From: Moritella marina ATCC 15381 | GTDB taxonomy: Bacteria; Pseudomonadota; Gammaproteobacteria; Enterobacterales; Moritellaceae | Length of the DNA stretch: 64,000 bases | Assembly (NCBI RefSeq): GCF_008931805.1 | Contig: NZ_CP044399.1 | Span: 1,674,001-1,738,000, forward strand | Direction of reading: 5' to 3' | Part shown: piece by piece, positions 1 through 9,213 of the stretch | Position numbering within the stretch: the stretch's first letter is position 1 | Layout of the letters: each line of letters starts with the position of its first letter | The notes under the pieces: model-generated | The model's input: only the letters and a program-made list of their open reading frames with translations | The model's database searches: none | Told to the model about the DNA's origin: nothing | Position numbers and translations under genes: made by a program

Positions 1-884
1 TTATTAATCCATGGTTTTTTCCAACCCAGTGAGCCTCTAACACCAACGTCACTCAAATAACCCACACCAACTTCATAAGTGTTGCTCGGATGGTTGATCA
101 CCGTAATAATGATCGGTACTTGACCATCTTTTCTCGCATTAAGATCAGGCGCTACCGATGCAGACTGGAAATAACGACTATTGAACAAGGCTAAACTGTA
201 TTCTGAAACCAAATTAGACTCAAACTCTTGTCCTTCTTTAAAGGTCGCTAACTCAGAGATAATAGATGCTGATTTAGTTTGATTAGAGAGTACTGATTCA
301 CCAAATACATAACGTTCTTTACTATCAAAGATAAGATCAATATCTGCTCGGTGTTTTTTAACACTGACTCTGACTTCACTCTTTAGCCATTTACCATCAA
401 AGTAACCACGTTCGATCGCAAGTTTAGTAATATCCGCTTTAAATTTGTCATAATTTTGATGTGATAAATTAGCACCAGAGATAAGCGGCTTAGTACTGAG
501 TAATGTCAAAAACATCGGATCATCGGCGGCCTCACCGTCAATCTGAATATTAACGTTGGCCAATTTCACTCTTTGACCGAGTTTAATGTCGATAAAGACA
601 AGTAGTTCATCGTCATCAAGTGTCAGATTAAGAGTTATTTCAGGGGTATAAAAGCCAAAGACTTGGATAGAATCAACAATGTTTTTTCTAACTTTAGATT
701 CAAAAAAACTGTAATTATTACCCTTAGGTACTGCGATTGTAGAGAGGTATGAATCAATATTATCTTCGATATCACCTGAAACACCAGTTAATTTAAAATC
801 GATGCTGGATACGGCGAATGCAGGTACAGAGAAGGCTGCAGAATATAACAACAAAATGAGTGTGAATAGCGTACGTAATTTCAC
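1..884 (-). CDS. tamA: TamA, outer-membrane translocation/assembly module (5' part only)
   Basis: The 3' end lies beyond position 1; about 294 codons are visible. Translation from a GTG gives a signal peptide (VKLRTLFTLILLLYSAAFS, ending at about residue 24, PAFA), then POTRA-type sequence, and near the window edge the residues GVRGSLGWKKPW that open an Omp85/BamA-type barrel. TamA is an Omp85-family outer-membrane protein that works with inner-membrane-anchored TamB; tamB would be expected beyond the left edge. The GTG was chosen because AAGG lies 9 nt upstream and the signal peptide starts there; an in-frame ATG at 935 lacks a Shine-Dalgarno and would add a polar N-terminus. Confidence 0.85.
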   Translation of the reverse strand, partial: MKLRTLFTLILLLYSAAFSVPAFAVSSIDFKLTGVSGDIEDNIDSYLSTIAVPKGNNYSFFESKVRKNIVDSIQVFGFYTPEITLNLTLDDDELLVFIDIKLGQRVKLANVNIQIDGEAADDPMFLTLLSTKPLISGANLSHQNYDKFKADITKLAIERGYFDGKWLKSEVRVSVKKHRADIDLIFDSKERYVFGESVLSNQTKSASIISELATFKEGQEFESNLVSEYSLALFNSRYFQSASVAPDLNARKDGQVPIIITVINHPSNTYEVGVGYLSDVGVRGSLGWKKPWIN

Positions 885-976
885 TAACTGAGACCTTGAC
901 TTAGCACAGTTCAAATAAAGAATCGTACTTTCCATGTAAAGGAAAATGATGATTTACAGATTAGTCTAATTCATAT

Positions 977-1011
977 AAAAAAACAATGGCATAGTATTTA
1001 CTACACCATTG
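977..1011 (-). terminator. Rho-independent terminator of the deoxynucleoside kinase gene
   Basis: On the minus strand a CAATGG...CCATTG stem (984-989 with 1006-1011), with inner TAGT/ACTA pairing, is followed by seven T residues (977-983). It starts 9 nt after the kinase stop codon, separating the kinase from tamA. Confidence 0.8.
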
Positions 1012-1019
1012 TATTTCAA

Positions 1020-1658
1020 CTAAATGCCTTCGCTAATAATGCGTTTAGCTAGCGTAGCTGGGCAACCAAAGTGAGTCCAATCTTCAGTCAGTAACACGGT
1101 ATTATATTTACGGCAGATATGCGGTAAAAATGTATCATGACAATCCGAAATCAACTGTAGATAATCACGTGGCGTTCCCTGCTCGGCATCACGAGCGCGT
1201 GAAAGCATGCGCGTATACGCAGTTTCAGCTTCACAACGCAAATATACAACTGCAGATACACGAGGATAATCAGCTAATTTAGTTTGAATATCATAATAAT
1301 AATCAAGATCTTTACCATCAGGACGACATGCTTCTGCTAGGTTTGCTTGACAGAAAACCAGGTCTGAAAATAATGAACGCTCAATAATGTAATTGAACGC
1401 AGGATCGAGATCTTTACAGATATCAGATCTTTTATTAGTAATGTAACGCTGAAACTCGATACGGCGTGTAGGGTCCACTGTAAACGCTTGTAGTAAGCGT
1501 TGAAATTCAGGGTCTGAATCAACATCTTCCAATATTAACTGCCAGTTAGCGGTATCATTATCTGTTAATTCTTTTGCCAGTAACGGCAGCAATGTTGATT
1601 TACCAACACCGATATTACCTTCGATCGCGACTAGTTTAAACGTTTGTTCATTACTCAT
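1020..1658 (-). CDS. Deoxynucleoside kinase family protein
   Basis: 212 residues. The P-loop GNIGVGKST at residues 14-22 opens the protein, and an ERS motif (IIERSLFSD, about residue 93) matches the substrate/phosphate-binding ERS/DRS element of the dNK/thymidine-kinase-2 superfamily. Members phosphorylate deoxynucleosides (dA, dG or dC) with ATP in salvage; the specificity cannot be read here. It is single-gene, with AGG upstream of the ATG and its own terminator. It is divergent from the RhlE helicase gene. Family assignment is firm, substrate unknown. Confidence 0.85.
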   Translation of the reverse strand: MSNEQTFKLVAIEGNIGVGKSTLLPLLAKELTDNDTANWQLILEDVDSDPEFQRLLQAFTVDPTRRIEFQRYITNKRSDICKDLDPAFNYIIERSLFSDLVFCQANLAEACRPDGKDLDYYYDIQTKLADYPRVSAVVYLRCEAETAYTRMLSRARDAEQGTPRDYLQLISDCHDTFLPHICRKYNTVLLTEDWTHFGCPATLAKRIISEGI

Positions 1659-1793
1659 TATAAAACCTATGATGCTAATATAAGCGGCGGATTATAGCAT
1701 ATTGATAGTGTCTTCCAAGCGCAACCTTGCTTAACATCTAGACAATTTATTAAATTTAACGCTAAAAATTTATCCGTTAACGTAAATCATACA

Positions 1794-1822
1794 TTCACCT
1801 AAGTTATTTATTCCTGTATAAT
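1794..1822 (+). promoter_or_regulatory. Sigma-70 promoter of the RhlE-type helicase gene, with a leader hairpin
   Basis: TTCACC (1794-1799), 17-nt spacer, perfect TATAAT (1817-1822). The predicted transcript starts near 1829, leaving a leader of about 37 nt. That leader contains a GGGC-atatt-GCCC hairpin (1836-1848) just before the AGGA ribosome binding site. Whether the hairpin modulates translation is an inference. Confidence 0.65.
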
Positions 1823-1865
1823 ATGCCGCCTTAATGGGCATATTGCCCGATTGCTAGGATATCCA

Positions 1866-3206
1866 ATGAAATTTTCATCATATAGTTTTACTCCCGAAAT
1901 TTTACGCGCGCTAGAAGCTTGTAATTATGACCAAATGACGCCTGTACAACAGCAAGCAATCCCAGCTGCTGGTCGCGGTAAAGATATTCTAGCAAACGCA
2001 CAGACTGGTACTGGTAAAACAGCTGCTTTTGCTTTACCTATCTTGCAACAAATTGCAGACTCACCGAAAGAAATCCACTCATCTCACGTACGAGCACTTA
2101 TTTTAGTGCCTACACGTGAGCTTGCTGCGCAAGTAACTGACAACATCAAAGCGTATAGCCAATTCATGTCACTTAACGTTATAAGTGTTTATGGCGGCGT
2201 TAAAATGGAAACGCAAACTAAACAGCTTAAAGCGGGTGTTGATGTATTAGTAGCAACTCCAGGTCGTTTACTAGAGCACTTACAACTTAACAATACCAAC
2301 CTTGCTAACGTTGAGCACCTAGTGCTTGATGAAGCTGACCGTATGTTAGATATGGGTTTCATCACTGATATCCGTAAGATCTTAGAATGCATGACTGCTA
2401 ATTACCAAACAATGCTTTTCTCTGCGACGTTATCGCAACAGATGAAGCATTTAGCAAATGAATTACTGTCACAACCAGTCATCGTTTCTGCATCAAAAGA
2501 AAACTCAACAGCGACAACAATTAAGCATGTTATCCACCCTGTTGAACAACGTCGTAAACAAGAATTGCTTTCTGAATTAATCGGTACTAAAAACTGGAAA
2601 CAAGTTTTAGTATTTGTTAACACGAAAGAAGCAGCTAACAACATCGTTAAAGAATTGAAACTTGATGGTATTCGAGCTGATGTTTGTCATGGTGATAAAG
2701 GCCAAGGCGCTCGTCGTCGTGCTTTAACTGAATTTAAAGAAGGCAAAATCCGTGCACTAGTTGCAACCGATGTAGCTGCGCGTGGTCTTGATGTTCAAGG
2801 TCTTAAATTCGTTGTTAACTTTGACTTACCTTTCCTAGCGGAAGATTACGTTCACCGTATCGGTCGTACTGGCCGTGCTGGCGAAACAGGTAATGCTGTA
2901 TCATTTGTATGTCGCGAAGAAGAGCACGGTCTTGCAGATATCGAAGCGATGATTGGTCACAAGATTGAACGTCAAGTAGTTAAGGGTTATGAAGTAAGTA
3001 ACCGTGACCGTCTAATTGCTGATATTAGCGGCCGTGCATCACACGAACGTCGTCAACCTCGTCGTAATAAAGCGGTTGGTGAAGAAAAAGTTGAGCACAA
3101 ACCAAAAACAACTGCACCAACGAAAAAAGCAAGCAAAGGTAAGCACCGTAAGACAAGTGCAAAACTACACCGTAAAGGTAATGTAGCAGCGCCAAAACAA
3201 AAGTAA
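1866..3206 (+). CDS. rhlE: DEAD-box ATP-dependent RNA helicase, RhlE type
   Basis: 446 residues. Two RecA-like domains show all helicase motifs: Q motif near residue 28, AQTGTGKT (45-52), PTRELA, DEAD (155-158), SAT (186-188), ATDVAARGLD and HRIGRTGRAG. A lysine/arginine-rich tail (about 380-446) fits RNA tethering. The run GTKNWKQVLVF and the overall spacing are closer to RhlE than to SrmB or DeaD. It probably remodels RNA in ribosome assembly or decay, often important in the cold. ATG 1866 was chosen because AGGA sits 7-10 nt upstream; an upstream in-frame TTG (1851) overlaps that site. Confidence 0.85.
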   Translation: MKFSSYSFTPEILRALEACNYDQMTPVQQQAIPAAGRGKDILANAQTGTGKTAAFALPILQQIADSPKEIHSSHVRALILVPTRELAAQVTDNIKAYSQFMSLNVISVYGGVKMETQTKQLKAGVDVLVATPGRLLEHLQLNNTNLANVEHLVLDEADRMLDMGFITDIRKILECMTANYQTMLFSATLSQQMKHLANELLSQPVIVSASKENSTATTIKHVIHPVEQRRKQELLSELIGTKNWKQVLVFVNTKEAANNIVKELKLDGIRADVCHGDKGQGARRRALTEFKEGKIRALVATDVAARGLDVQGLKFVVNFDLPFLAEDYVHRIGRTGRAGETGNAVSFVCREEEHGLADIEAMIGHKIERQVVKGYEVSNRDRLIADISGRASHERRQPRRNKAVGEEKVEHKPKTTAPTKKASKGKHRKTSAKLHRKGNVAAPKQK

Positions 3207-3228
3207 CAATCAGCTGACACATAGTAAG

Positions 3229-3273
3229 ACCTTATTAAATAACCGTCATTGGTTAATTTAATAAGGTTTTTTT
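3229..3273 (+). terminator. Rho-independent terminator after the RhlE-type helicase gene
   Basis: ACCTTATTAAAT (3229-3240) pairs with ATTTAATAAGGT (3256-3267), with inner AACC/GGTT pairing, followed by a run of T through 3273. It sits between the helicase gene and the convergent LysR gene. Confidence 0.85.
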
Positions 3274-3283
3274 ACATTCAAAA

Positions 3284-4147
3284 TTAATCGATGCTTTCGA
3301 TTATTTTATTAAACGGCACCGCAAGTAAACTGTCGATCATAGTTTGTTTTTCATGATCAGCACGACAGACGAGGTATAACGCTTGCTCCATTACAGGAGC
3401 ATCTTGTACTAAGTGCAATAAACCCGCATCAACACTCTGCGCTATCACAGGTGAAGGTAAATAACCCACCCCTCCGTTACCAATAATATGATCTAATGCA
3501 ACACGACATGAATCAGTATGGATCACAGCAGTGCGCTGCAGCGCTGCAATTTTATTATGCTGGATAGAAAATCGCGTGCTCCAGTCTAAATAAACCAAAG
3601 GTAATTCGCTAATATTATCCATATCACAATCAGGCTTATGCGTGACCAGTTGCAATTGGTAATCCCGTACTTTAACAATATTAAAATCATCGTTCGCTGG
3701 CGGCTCGCTGGTAATTGAGAGATCAATGCTCTTATCAAGTAAGCGTTTAGACATATGCTGACGCGGCACGGACTCCAGCCTTAAAGCCAGTCCAGGATCT
3801 GCGCTGGAAATACGGTTGATCCAATCGGAAATGCCGTCAAATTCCCAGAATATTGCGGAAGCACCTACTGTGATTTGAACTGATAATTCTTCTGATAAGG
3901 CAATATCGTTCCTCGCACGCCCCCACATTTGTAAAATCGACTCAGCATAAGGCAGTAAACGTTCGCCTGCACTCGTCAGCTGTAAATTACCACGTTGACG
4001 TGAAAACAGCGGATTGCCTAATTGCGATTCCAAATGACGGATCCTAAAACTTACCGCAGATTGTGTTAAAAATAAATTATCTGCTGCACGACCAAAATGC
4101 CTTGTCTTAGTGACTTCCAAAAATGTTTTAAGTAGTTCTGTATCCAA
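3284..4147 (-). CDS. hdfR: LysR-family transcriptional regulator, HdfR-like
   Basis: 287 residues. The N-terminal winged HTH (DTELLKTFLEVTKTRHFGRA, then LTQSAVSFRIRHLE) matches E. coli HdfR almost residue for residue, followed by a LysR substrate-binding domain. HdfR represses the flagellar master operon flhDC in E. coli; the target here is unknown. I place the start at TTG 4147: it has AAGG 8 nt upstream and gives MDTELL, the E. coli N-terminus. A GTG at 4162 is in frame but has no Shine-Dalgarno. It is a lone gene, divergent from the ATP-grasp gene. Confidence 0.75.
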   Translation of the reverse strand: MDTELLKTFLEVTKTRHFGRAADNLFLTQSAVSFRIRHLESQLGNPLFSRQRGNLQLTSAGERLLPYAESILQMWGRARNDIALSEELSVQITVGASAIFWEFDGISDWINRISSADPGLALRLESVPRQHMSKRLLDKSIDLSITSEPPANDDFNIVKVRDYQLQLVTHKPDCDMDNISELPLVYLDWSTRFSIQHNKIAALQRTAVIHTDSCRVALDHIIGNGGVGYLPSPVIAQSVDAGLLHLVQDAPVMEQALYLVCRADHEKQTMIDSLLAVPFNKIIESID

Positions 4148-4316
4148 GAGTTTAGCCTTCACTAGATAAAATAAATAACCACATAATACAATATAGTTTA
4201 GATATTCAATAACAAATTATTTTTATCGTCAGCAGTAAAATTGTTCGTTTTACACCAACTCATTCCCGCCCTACCATCGCCGAAAAATAACCCCCTATAC
4301 AGTTTGGTAGAATGCT

Positions 4317-5345
4317 ATGAAAATTTGTTTTGTTATGTACCCTTGGGAAAATGTTGAGCCAGAAAATGATTCAACACTACGCATGATCCATGAAGTTGCG
4401 AGCCGCGGTCACACTGTAGCGATCACAACACCGAATAATTTAACAATGCGTGACAGCATGTCGATTGCTTTTTGTAAGGTACTTAAGAAAGGCGCTATAT
4501 CAACAAATATTCCAGGGTTTTATCGTAAAGCAGAGTTTAGAGAAGCACAGCTACCTTTAGCAGGTTTTGACGCCATTATTATGCGTGCTAATCCGCCGCT
4601 TGATACGATGGCATTGAACTTTTTAGACTCTGTACGTGATGATACTTTTATCATGAATGATATTGATGGTTTACGTATCGCGAACAATAAATTGTATACG
4701 GCATCAATGTCTGATTTGAATAAAGAATTCATCCCAGTAACGCATGTATCAAAGCAACGTGATTATCTCGAATCAGTGCTCGCCGAAAACACCAAAGACT
4801 GCATGATCCTCAAGCCATTAAATGGTTACGGCGGTTCAGGCGTGATTTTGTTGGATAAAAATGCTAAATCGAGTGTTAAATCCTTACTTGATTTTTATAT
4901 TGGTGACGATCAAAACTACGTTATTTTGCAGGATTATATTGACGGCGCTGAAGAAGGCGACGTGCGTATTATGATGCTAAACGGGCAACCGATTGGCGCA
5001 ATGAAACGCATACCGGCAGATGGTGATGTACGTTCAAATATTCACGCTGGTGGTAGAGAAGTAAAGCATGTACTGACCAAGCAAGAGTTACGCTTGTGTA
5101 AACACATTGGCCCTAAATTAGTTAGAGATGGTCTGTACCTTGTTGGTCTTGATGTTATCAACGGCAAATTAGTGGAAGTAAATGTATTAAGTCCGGGTGG
5201 CATTACTCGTATTAACCGTTTAAATCGCACTAAGTTACAAGTAGAGATCATTGATTTCGTTGAAAGTGTTGTCAATGCAAAGAATATCAATATTGCGCGT
5301 AAAAATGAATTTCGTAAGGTGATTGCAGATGCAGCAGCTTACTGA
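4317..5345 (+). CDS. Glutathione synthetase-like ATP-grasp ligase
   Basis: 342 residues, GshB/RimK-type ATP-grasp. An N-terminal preATP-grasp domain (MRANPPLDT near residue 90, as in GshB) is followed by the ATP-grasp fold: ILKPLNGYGGSGV, DGDVRSNIHAGGRE, and GLDVINGKLVEVNVLSPGG with the metal-binding E and N. ATP-grasp ligases of this type join a carboxylate to an amine via acyl phosphate. It may be a GshB paralogue, because the downstream gene overlaps it and encodes a QEGLA metallopeptidase-like protein; that pairing argues for a specialised ligase. The acceptor is unknown. Transcribed away from hdfR. Confidence 0.75.
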   Translation: MKICFVMYPWENVEPENDSTLRMIHEVASRGHTVAITTPNNLTMRDSMSIAFCKVLKKGAISTNIPGFYRKAEFREAQLPLAGFDAIIMRANPPLDTMALNFLDSVRDDTFIMNDIDGLRIANNKLYTASMSDLNKEFIPVTHVSKQRDYLESVLAENTKDCMILKPLNGYGGSGVILLDKNAKSSVKSLLDFYIGDDQNYVILQDYIDGAEEGDVRIMMLNGQPIGAMKRIPADGDVRSNIHAGGREVKHVLTKQELRLCKHIGPKLVRDGLYLVGLDVINGKLVEVNVLSPGGITRINRLNRTKLQVEIIDFVESVVNAKNINIARKNEFRKVIADAAAY

Positions 5346-7308
5346 GAAGGCGATACTCAATAATATCCGTAAGCAGATACCATTCACTGCGCAGTTAGAA
5401 GATGGCTGTTTGACATTACGGATCAGTGAGTATCAGCCACATATAGCAACAGCGATTCATCACGGTCATCAAATACGCGAATCATTAAGTCAGCATATAT
5501 TGCTGACTGAACAAGAGCGTTATTATGAAGAAGATCCCTTTACTGGTGATTTTATTTCTTCACAGCCGATTGTTTTGCAAGTTGAAGATTCTCGTTATGA
5601 GTATGACCTTAACAGACCGTTAGCTGAATGTGTCTATAAAACCGCTTGGGGTAAAGATATCTGGTCAGACACTTTACCAACAAGCGAAATAGCATTAAGC
5701 AAAGCGAAACATAGCCGTTACTATCGTATTTTAAAGTGCTTGATTAGCACTTTAGAAGCAAAGTTCGGTTTGTGTTTACTGTATGATATTCATGCTTATA
5801 ACTATCAGCGTATTGAGGCTAAGACGCCAACATTTAACATTGGCACACAACAATTAAATAGCCGTCATTGGCGTAAAGTACTCGATAACATACAACGTAA
5901 ATTGAAACACATTGAGTTACCAAATATCACGGTTTCAGTGGCTGAGAATGATGTCTTTAAAGGGCTTGGCTATCAAGCGAGTTTTGTTACCGAACATTTT
6001 CGTAATACCTTAATCATGCCGATTGAAGTTAAAAAGGTATACATGAATGAAATGGGCGGTGAAAGCTTCCCATTGGTTATCGAAAAACTAAAAGAAGGCA
6101 TGAAAACAGCAATCAATGAACATGCTGCAGCAACAATAACGCATTACAGCAAAGGAAAACGAAAACCACTACGGCATGTCTTATCGTCTAGCCTACCGAC
6201 AGAAGTCGTAAAGCTAGATAAAGACTTATATGCCCTAGCCCGTGGCATTAATACGCTCAACTATATTACGCCTAAAAATTTGAAGCAGGAAAAGAAACGA
6301 TTCTTACATAATCCATTTTCCTATCAGCCTAATTTCACTTATCGACAGTTAGATATTGACCCTTACAAATTTAAGGAGAATTTATATCGATTGCCGGTCG
6401 AAACAATCTTAGATGCTGACATTCAAAAATTGTACCGTACTGTCATTGAGCAATTAGCGATGCGTATTGATTTGCTAGCCAGTATTGGTACTGAACAATT
6501 CTTGTATAATTCACTGCGTTATTATGGTGAACCAAATAAAGAAGATATAAGTAATGCAAAGTTCATTTTACATGCATGTGAATATCTTCCAATTATGGAT
6601 GCGAGTATTGACGCCGCTGGTGCTGTCGCCGCGTTTCAACAAGCAGCTGCAGAATATGGCGTAAAATGTAAGGTTGTCGAAGCGAAGAATATGATCGCGA
6701 GAGCGATGGTAAGTGGCCGTACCATTAAAGTAAATAATGAATGCTCATTTAATGACACAGATCTTAATGCGCTGATTCATCATGAATTGGGCGTGCATTT
6801 ATTAACGACTGCCAACGCAGAGGTACAACCATTACATATCTTTAAATTAGGGCTACCAGGGAATACCCATGCCCAAGAAGGTTTGGCTATTTTATGTGAA
6901 TATTTATCGGGTAATTTACCGCTACACCGCTTAAAGACACTCGCATTACGCGTTATTGCAGTATCGAAAATGGTGGCTGGAGAATCATTTAATCAGTGCT
7001 ATTTAGACTTGATTAACGGTCATAATGTGACGATAGATGATGCCTTTACCATTACGTTAAGAGCTTATCGTGGCGGTGGTTTTACCAAAGATTATTTATA
7101 TCTACGCGGATTAAAAGAAGCCCTACAGATGTATAAACAAGGTGATATCAGCAGTTTATTTATCGGTAAAACCGGCTTTAACTCAAAAATATTACTGGAT
7201 GAGTTGATTGCGCGGGGCATATTGAAGTCGCCTCATTACGTACCAAAAGCGCTAAGTATGAAAAGCGAAGAAGATACCATCATGACATTCATTCTTGATT
7301 GTATCTAG
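5329..7308 (+). CDS. QEGLA-motif / DUF1704 (TIGR02421-type) HExxxH metallopeptidase-like protein
   Basis: 659 residues. It carries HELGVH (HExxxH, residues 485-490) and QEGLA (516-520) about 30 residues later, the name-giving motif of the flavohemoglobin expression-modulating QEGLA family. DUF1704 includes the vertebrate tubulin carboxypeptidase MATCAP (KIAA0895L), where HExxxH plus a downstream Glu bind zinc; by analogy E517 would be the third ligand. The roughly 400-residue N-terminal part is poorly defined. No signal peptide or membrane segment. ATG 5329 has AAGG 9 nt upstream, while TTG 5323 is too close to it. The start lies inside the ATP-grasp gene (17-bp overlap), implying translational coupling. 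The substrate is unknown. Confidence 0.75.
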   Translation: MQQLTEKAILNNIRKQIPFTAQLEDGCLTLRISEYQPHIATAIHHGHQIRESLSQHILLTEQERYYEEDPFTGDFISSQPIVLQVEDSRYEYDLNRPLAECVYKTAWGKDIWSDTLPTSEIALSKAKHSRYYRILKCLISTLEAKFGLCLLYDIHAYNYQRIEAKTPTFNIGTQQLNSRHWRKVLDNIQRKLKHIELPNITVSVAENDVFKGLGYQASFVTEHFRNTLIMPIEVKKVYMNEMGGESFPLVIEKLKEGMKTAINEHAAATITHYSKGKRKPLRHVLSSSLPTEVVKLDKDLYALARGINTLNYITPKNLKQEKKRFLHNPFSYQPNFTYRQLDIDPYKFKENLYRLPVETILDADIQKLYRTVIEQLAMRIDLLASIGTEQFLYNSLRYYGEPNKEDISNAKFILHACEYLPIMDASIDAAGAVAAFQQAAAEYGVKCKVVEAKNMIARAMVSGRTIKVNNECSFNDTDLNALIHHELGVHLLTTANAEVQPLHIFKLGLPGNTHAQEGLAILCEYLSGNLPLHRLKTLALRVIAVSKMVAGESFNQCYLDLINGHNVTIDDAFTITLRAYRGGGFTKDYLYLRGLKEALQMYKQGDISSLFIGKTGFNSKILLDELIARGILKSPHYVPKALSMKSEEDTIMTFILDCI

Positions 7309-7345
7309 TGAAGTTAAGTGCTCATTAGATTAAGTGCAATAACAT

Positions 7346-7393
7346 TAGCAGTGATACGTTCTCAATAGAGAATGCATCACTGCTATTTATTAC
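7346..7393. terminator. Hairpin between convergent QEGLA and moaE genes
   Basis: TAGCAGTGAT (7346-7355) pairs with ATCACTGCTA (7376-7385), with inner TTCTC/GAGAA pairing. The flanks are T-rich on either strand but without a clean U-tract, so it may terminate both convergent transcripts. Confidence 0.6.
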
Positions 7394-7402
7394 AGGAGAA
7401 TA

Positions 7403-7858
7403 TTATTTCCAGCGATCAGCAGCTGTCGTATCGGTTTCACGGGCATCAACCCAATGTGCCCCCTCTTCAGTGGCTTCTTTTTTCCAGAATGGCGCTTGTG
7501 TCTTCAGGTAGTCCATAATGAATTCGCAGGCTTGGAAAGCATCACCACGGTGCATACTTGCAACACCAACAAAAACAATCTGGTCACCTAACGCTAATTC
7601 ACCAATACGGTGGATCACTTTAACACCTTGAATTGACCAACGAGTTTCAGCTTCAACTAAGATTTTCGCCAGCGATTTTTCGGTCATGCCTGGATAATGC
7701 TCAAGTGTTAAACCCGACACGTTATCACCTTGGTTAAAATCACGTACTTTACCGATAAAAGTAACCACGGCGCCCGTACTATAGCTTTGGCCTAAGGCAG
7801 CATATTCAGTTGCCAGATCAAAATCTTCAGTTTGGATTTGAATTGCATCAGTAAACAT
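7403..7858 (-). CDS. moaE: MoaE, molybdopterin synthase catalytic subunit
   Basis: 151 residues, the usual MoaE length. Typical blocks: GAVVTFIGKVRDFN, LTLEHYPGMTEK, HRIGELALGDQIV and PFWKKEA, the last holding the active-site lysine. MoaE with MoaD inserts sulfur into cyclic pyranopterin monophosphate to give molybdopterin. It is the last gene of moaBCDE, 4 nt after moaD, with GGGGAT 6 nt upstream of ATG. The product is needed by NapA encoded nearby. Confidence 0.95.
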   Translation of the reverse strand: MFTDAIQIQTEDFDLATEYAALGQSYSTGAVVTFIGKVRDFNQGDNVSGLTLEHYPGMTEKSLAKILVEAETRWSIQGVKVIHRIGELALGDQIVFVGVASMHRGDAFQACEFIMDYLKTQAPFWKKEATEEGAHWVDARETDTTAADRWK

Positions 7859-7862
7859 CGTC

Positions 7863-8108
7863 TTATCCCCCTGTTACAGGTGGGAAAAATGCAACTTCAG
7901 CACCGTCTTCAACCGGTGAGTCTAAGCTACAGATTTCTTGATTAACAGCGACTAATAATTTATCTGAATCAAGCGCCAGTGCCCACTTGCCGCCTTTAGC
8001 TGCTAGTTCAGCGCGCAATGCGTTAACTGATTCAAACGGACCTGTAACGTTCAGTTCAGCGCAATCAATCAATTCTCTAATTTGTGCAAAAAATAAAACT
8101 TTAATCAT
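7863..8108 (-). CDS. moaD: MoaD, molybdopterin synthase sulfur-carrier subunit
   Basis: 81 residues, ubiquitin-like fold. It ends in the required Gly-Gly (FFPPVTGG), whose C-terminal glycine is adenylated and thiocarboxylated to carry sulfur to MoaE. The MoeB activator is not in this window. It lies 17 nt after moaC and 4 nt before moaE. Confidence 0.95.
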   Translation of the reverse strand: MIKVLFFAQIRELIDCAELNVTGPFESVNALRAELAAKGGKWALALDSDKLLVAVNQEICSLDSPVEDGAEVAFFPPVTGG

Positions 8109-8125
8109 GATAATACCTGCGCAAT

Positions 8126-8602
8126 TTAAACTTTAAAATGACCTGACTTGCCACCGGTTTTTTCAAGTAGCTTAACACCATCAATGATAATGTCTTTCTG
8201 AACCGCTTTACACATATCATAAATGGTTAACGCTGCAGCAGATGCGGCAGTTAGCGCTTCCATTTCTACGCCTGTTTTACCCGACAATTTGCAGCAAGTT
8301 TCGATACGAACAAGATTATTCTCAGGTTCTGGGGTTAATTCAACCGTCACTTTAGTCAACATTAACGGATGACAAAGCGGAATAATATCAGATGTTTTTT
8401 TTGCCGCTTGGATACCCGCAATACGAGCCGTTGCAAACACATCACCTTTGTGATGGTCGCCCGACATAATAAGCGCCAGTGTTTCTGCTGACATACGCAC
8501 AATTGCTTCAGCTCTTGCTTCACGTTGAGTGACTGTTTTCTCTGTCACATCAACCATATTTGCTTCACCAGAAGCATTTACATGTGTAAATTCTTGAGAC
8601 AT
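8126..8602 (-). CDS. moaC: MoaC, cyclic pyranopterin monophosphate synthase
   Basis: 158 residues, full length. Recognisable blocks are [25 protein letters not shown] and [23 protein letters not shown], with the active-site H/K residues. It converts the MoaA product 3',8-cyclo-7,8-dihydro-GTP to cPMP. It sits between moaB and moaD in the operon with short gaps. moaA itself is about 6 kb away, across the nap operon. Confidence 0.95.
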   Translation of the reverse strand: MSQEFTHVNASGEANMVDVTEKTVTQREARAEAIVRMSAETLALIMSGDHHKGDVFATARIAGIQAAKKTSDIIPLCHPLMLTKVTVELTPEPENNLVRIETCCKLSGKTGVEMEALTAASAAALTIYDMCKAVQKDIIIDGVKLLEKTGGKSGHFKV

Positions 8603-8618
8603 TAATAAATCCTATTAC

Positions 8619-9125
8619 TTAGATATGTGGCATGAAGTTGCATGGACGATGTGAATTATTCAACTGCTCACGCAGGATCTTATTCCAACCCGTTTTACAT
8701 GCACCCGTTGAACCAGGCATGCAGAAAATAACTGTTTTATTAGCAAAACCACCAACAGCGCGGCTTTGAATCGTTGATGTCCCGATCTCGTCATATGACA
8801 CTGCGCGGAATAATTCACCAAAGCCTTCAATCGCTTTATCAAATAATGGCAACACCGCTTCAGGCGTCATATCCCGAGCTGTAAAACCTGTACCGCCAGT
8901 GATAAGTACACCTTGAATATCTTCATCCGCAATCCATTGAGATACGATGGCACGGATCTTATACTTATCATCAATAACGATCTTTTTGTCCAATAGGACA
9001 TGACCATCAGCAACAAGAGCCTCAGCAAGAAAGCGCCCTGAAGTATCTGTTTCTTCATTACGGGTATCGGATACGGTCAATACTGCTAATTTGGCAGCTT
9101 TAAACCCTGATTCAGCATGGCTCAT
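8619..9125 (-). CDS. moaB: MoaB-type molybdopterin-binding protein
   Basis: 168 residues, MogA/MoaB fold. It shows [35 protein letters not shown] and a C-terminal [15 protein letters not shown]. Family members bind molybdopterin and adenylylate it (MogA, Cnx1G); E. coli MoaB itself is of uncertain activity. No mogA or moeA is visible here, so this copy may supply the adenylylation step, which is inference. AAAGGA is upstream of the ATG. It is the first gene of moaBCDE, 88 nt after the RNA methyltransferase gene. Confidence 0.9.
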   Translation of the reverse strand: MSHAESGFKAAKLAVLTVSDTRNEETDTSGRFLAEALVADGHVLLDKKIVIDDKYKIRAIVSQWIADEDIQGVLITGGTGFTARDMTPEAVLPLFDKAIEGFGELFRAVSYDEIGTSTIQSRAVGGFANKTVIFCMPGSTGACKTGWNKILREQLNNSHRPCNFMPHI

Positions 9126-9213
9126 TATTTTTCCTTTTAAATTCGGTCATGTAAACGAAGTGATTATAAAAGATTAAGCTTATCGGTCGTTGATCTTGAT
9201 CAGCTTGTGACTT

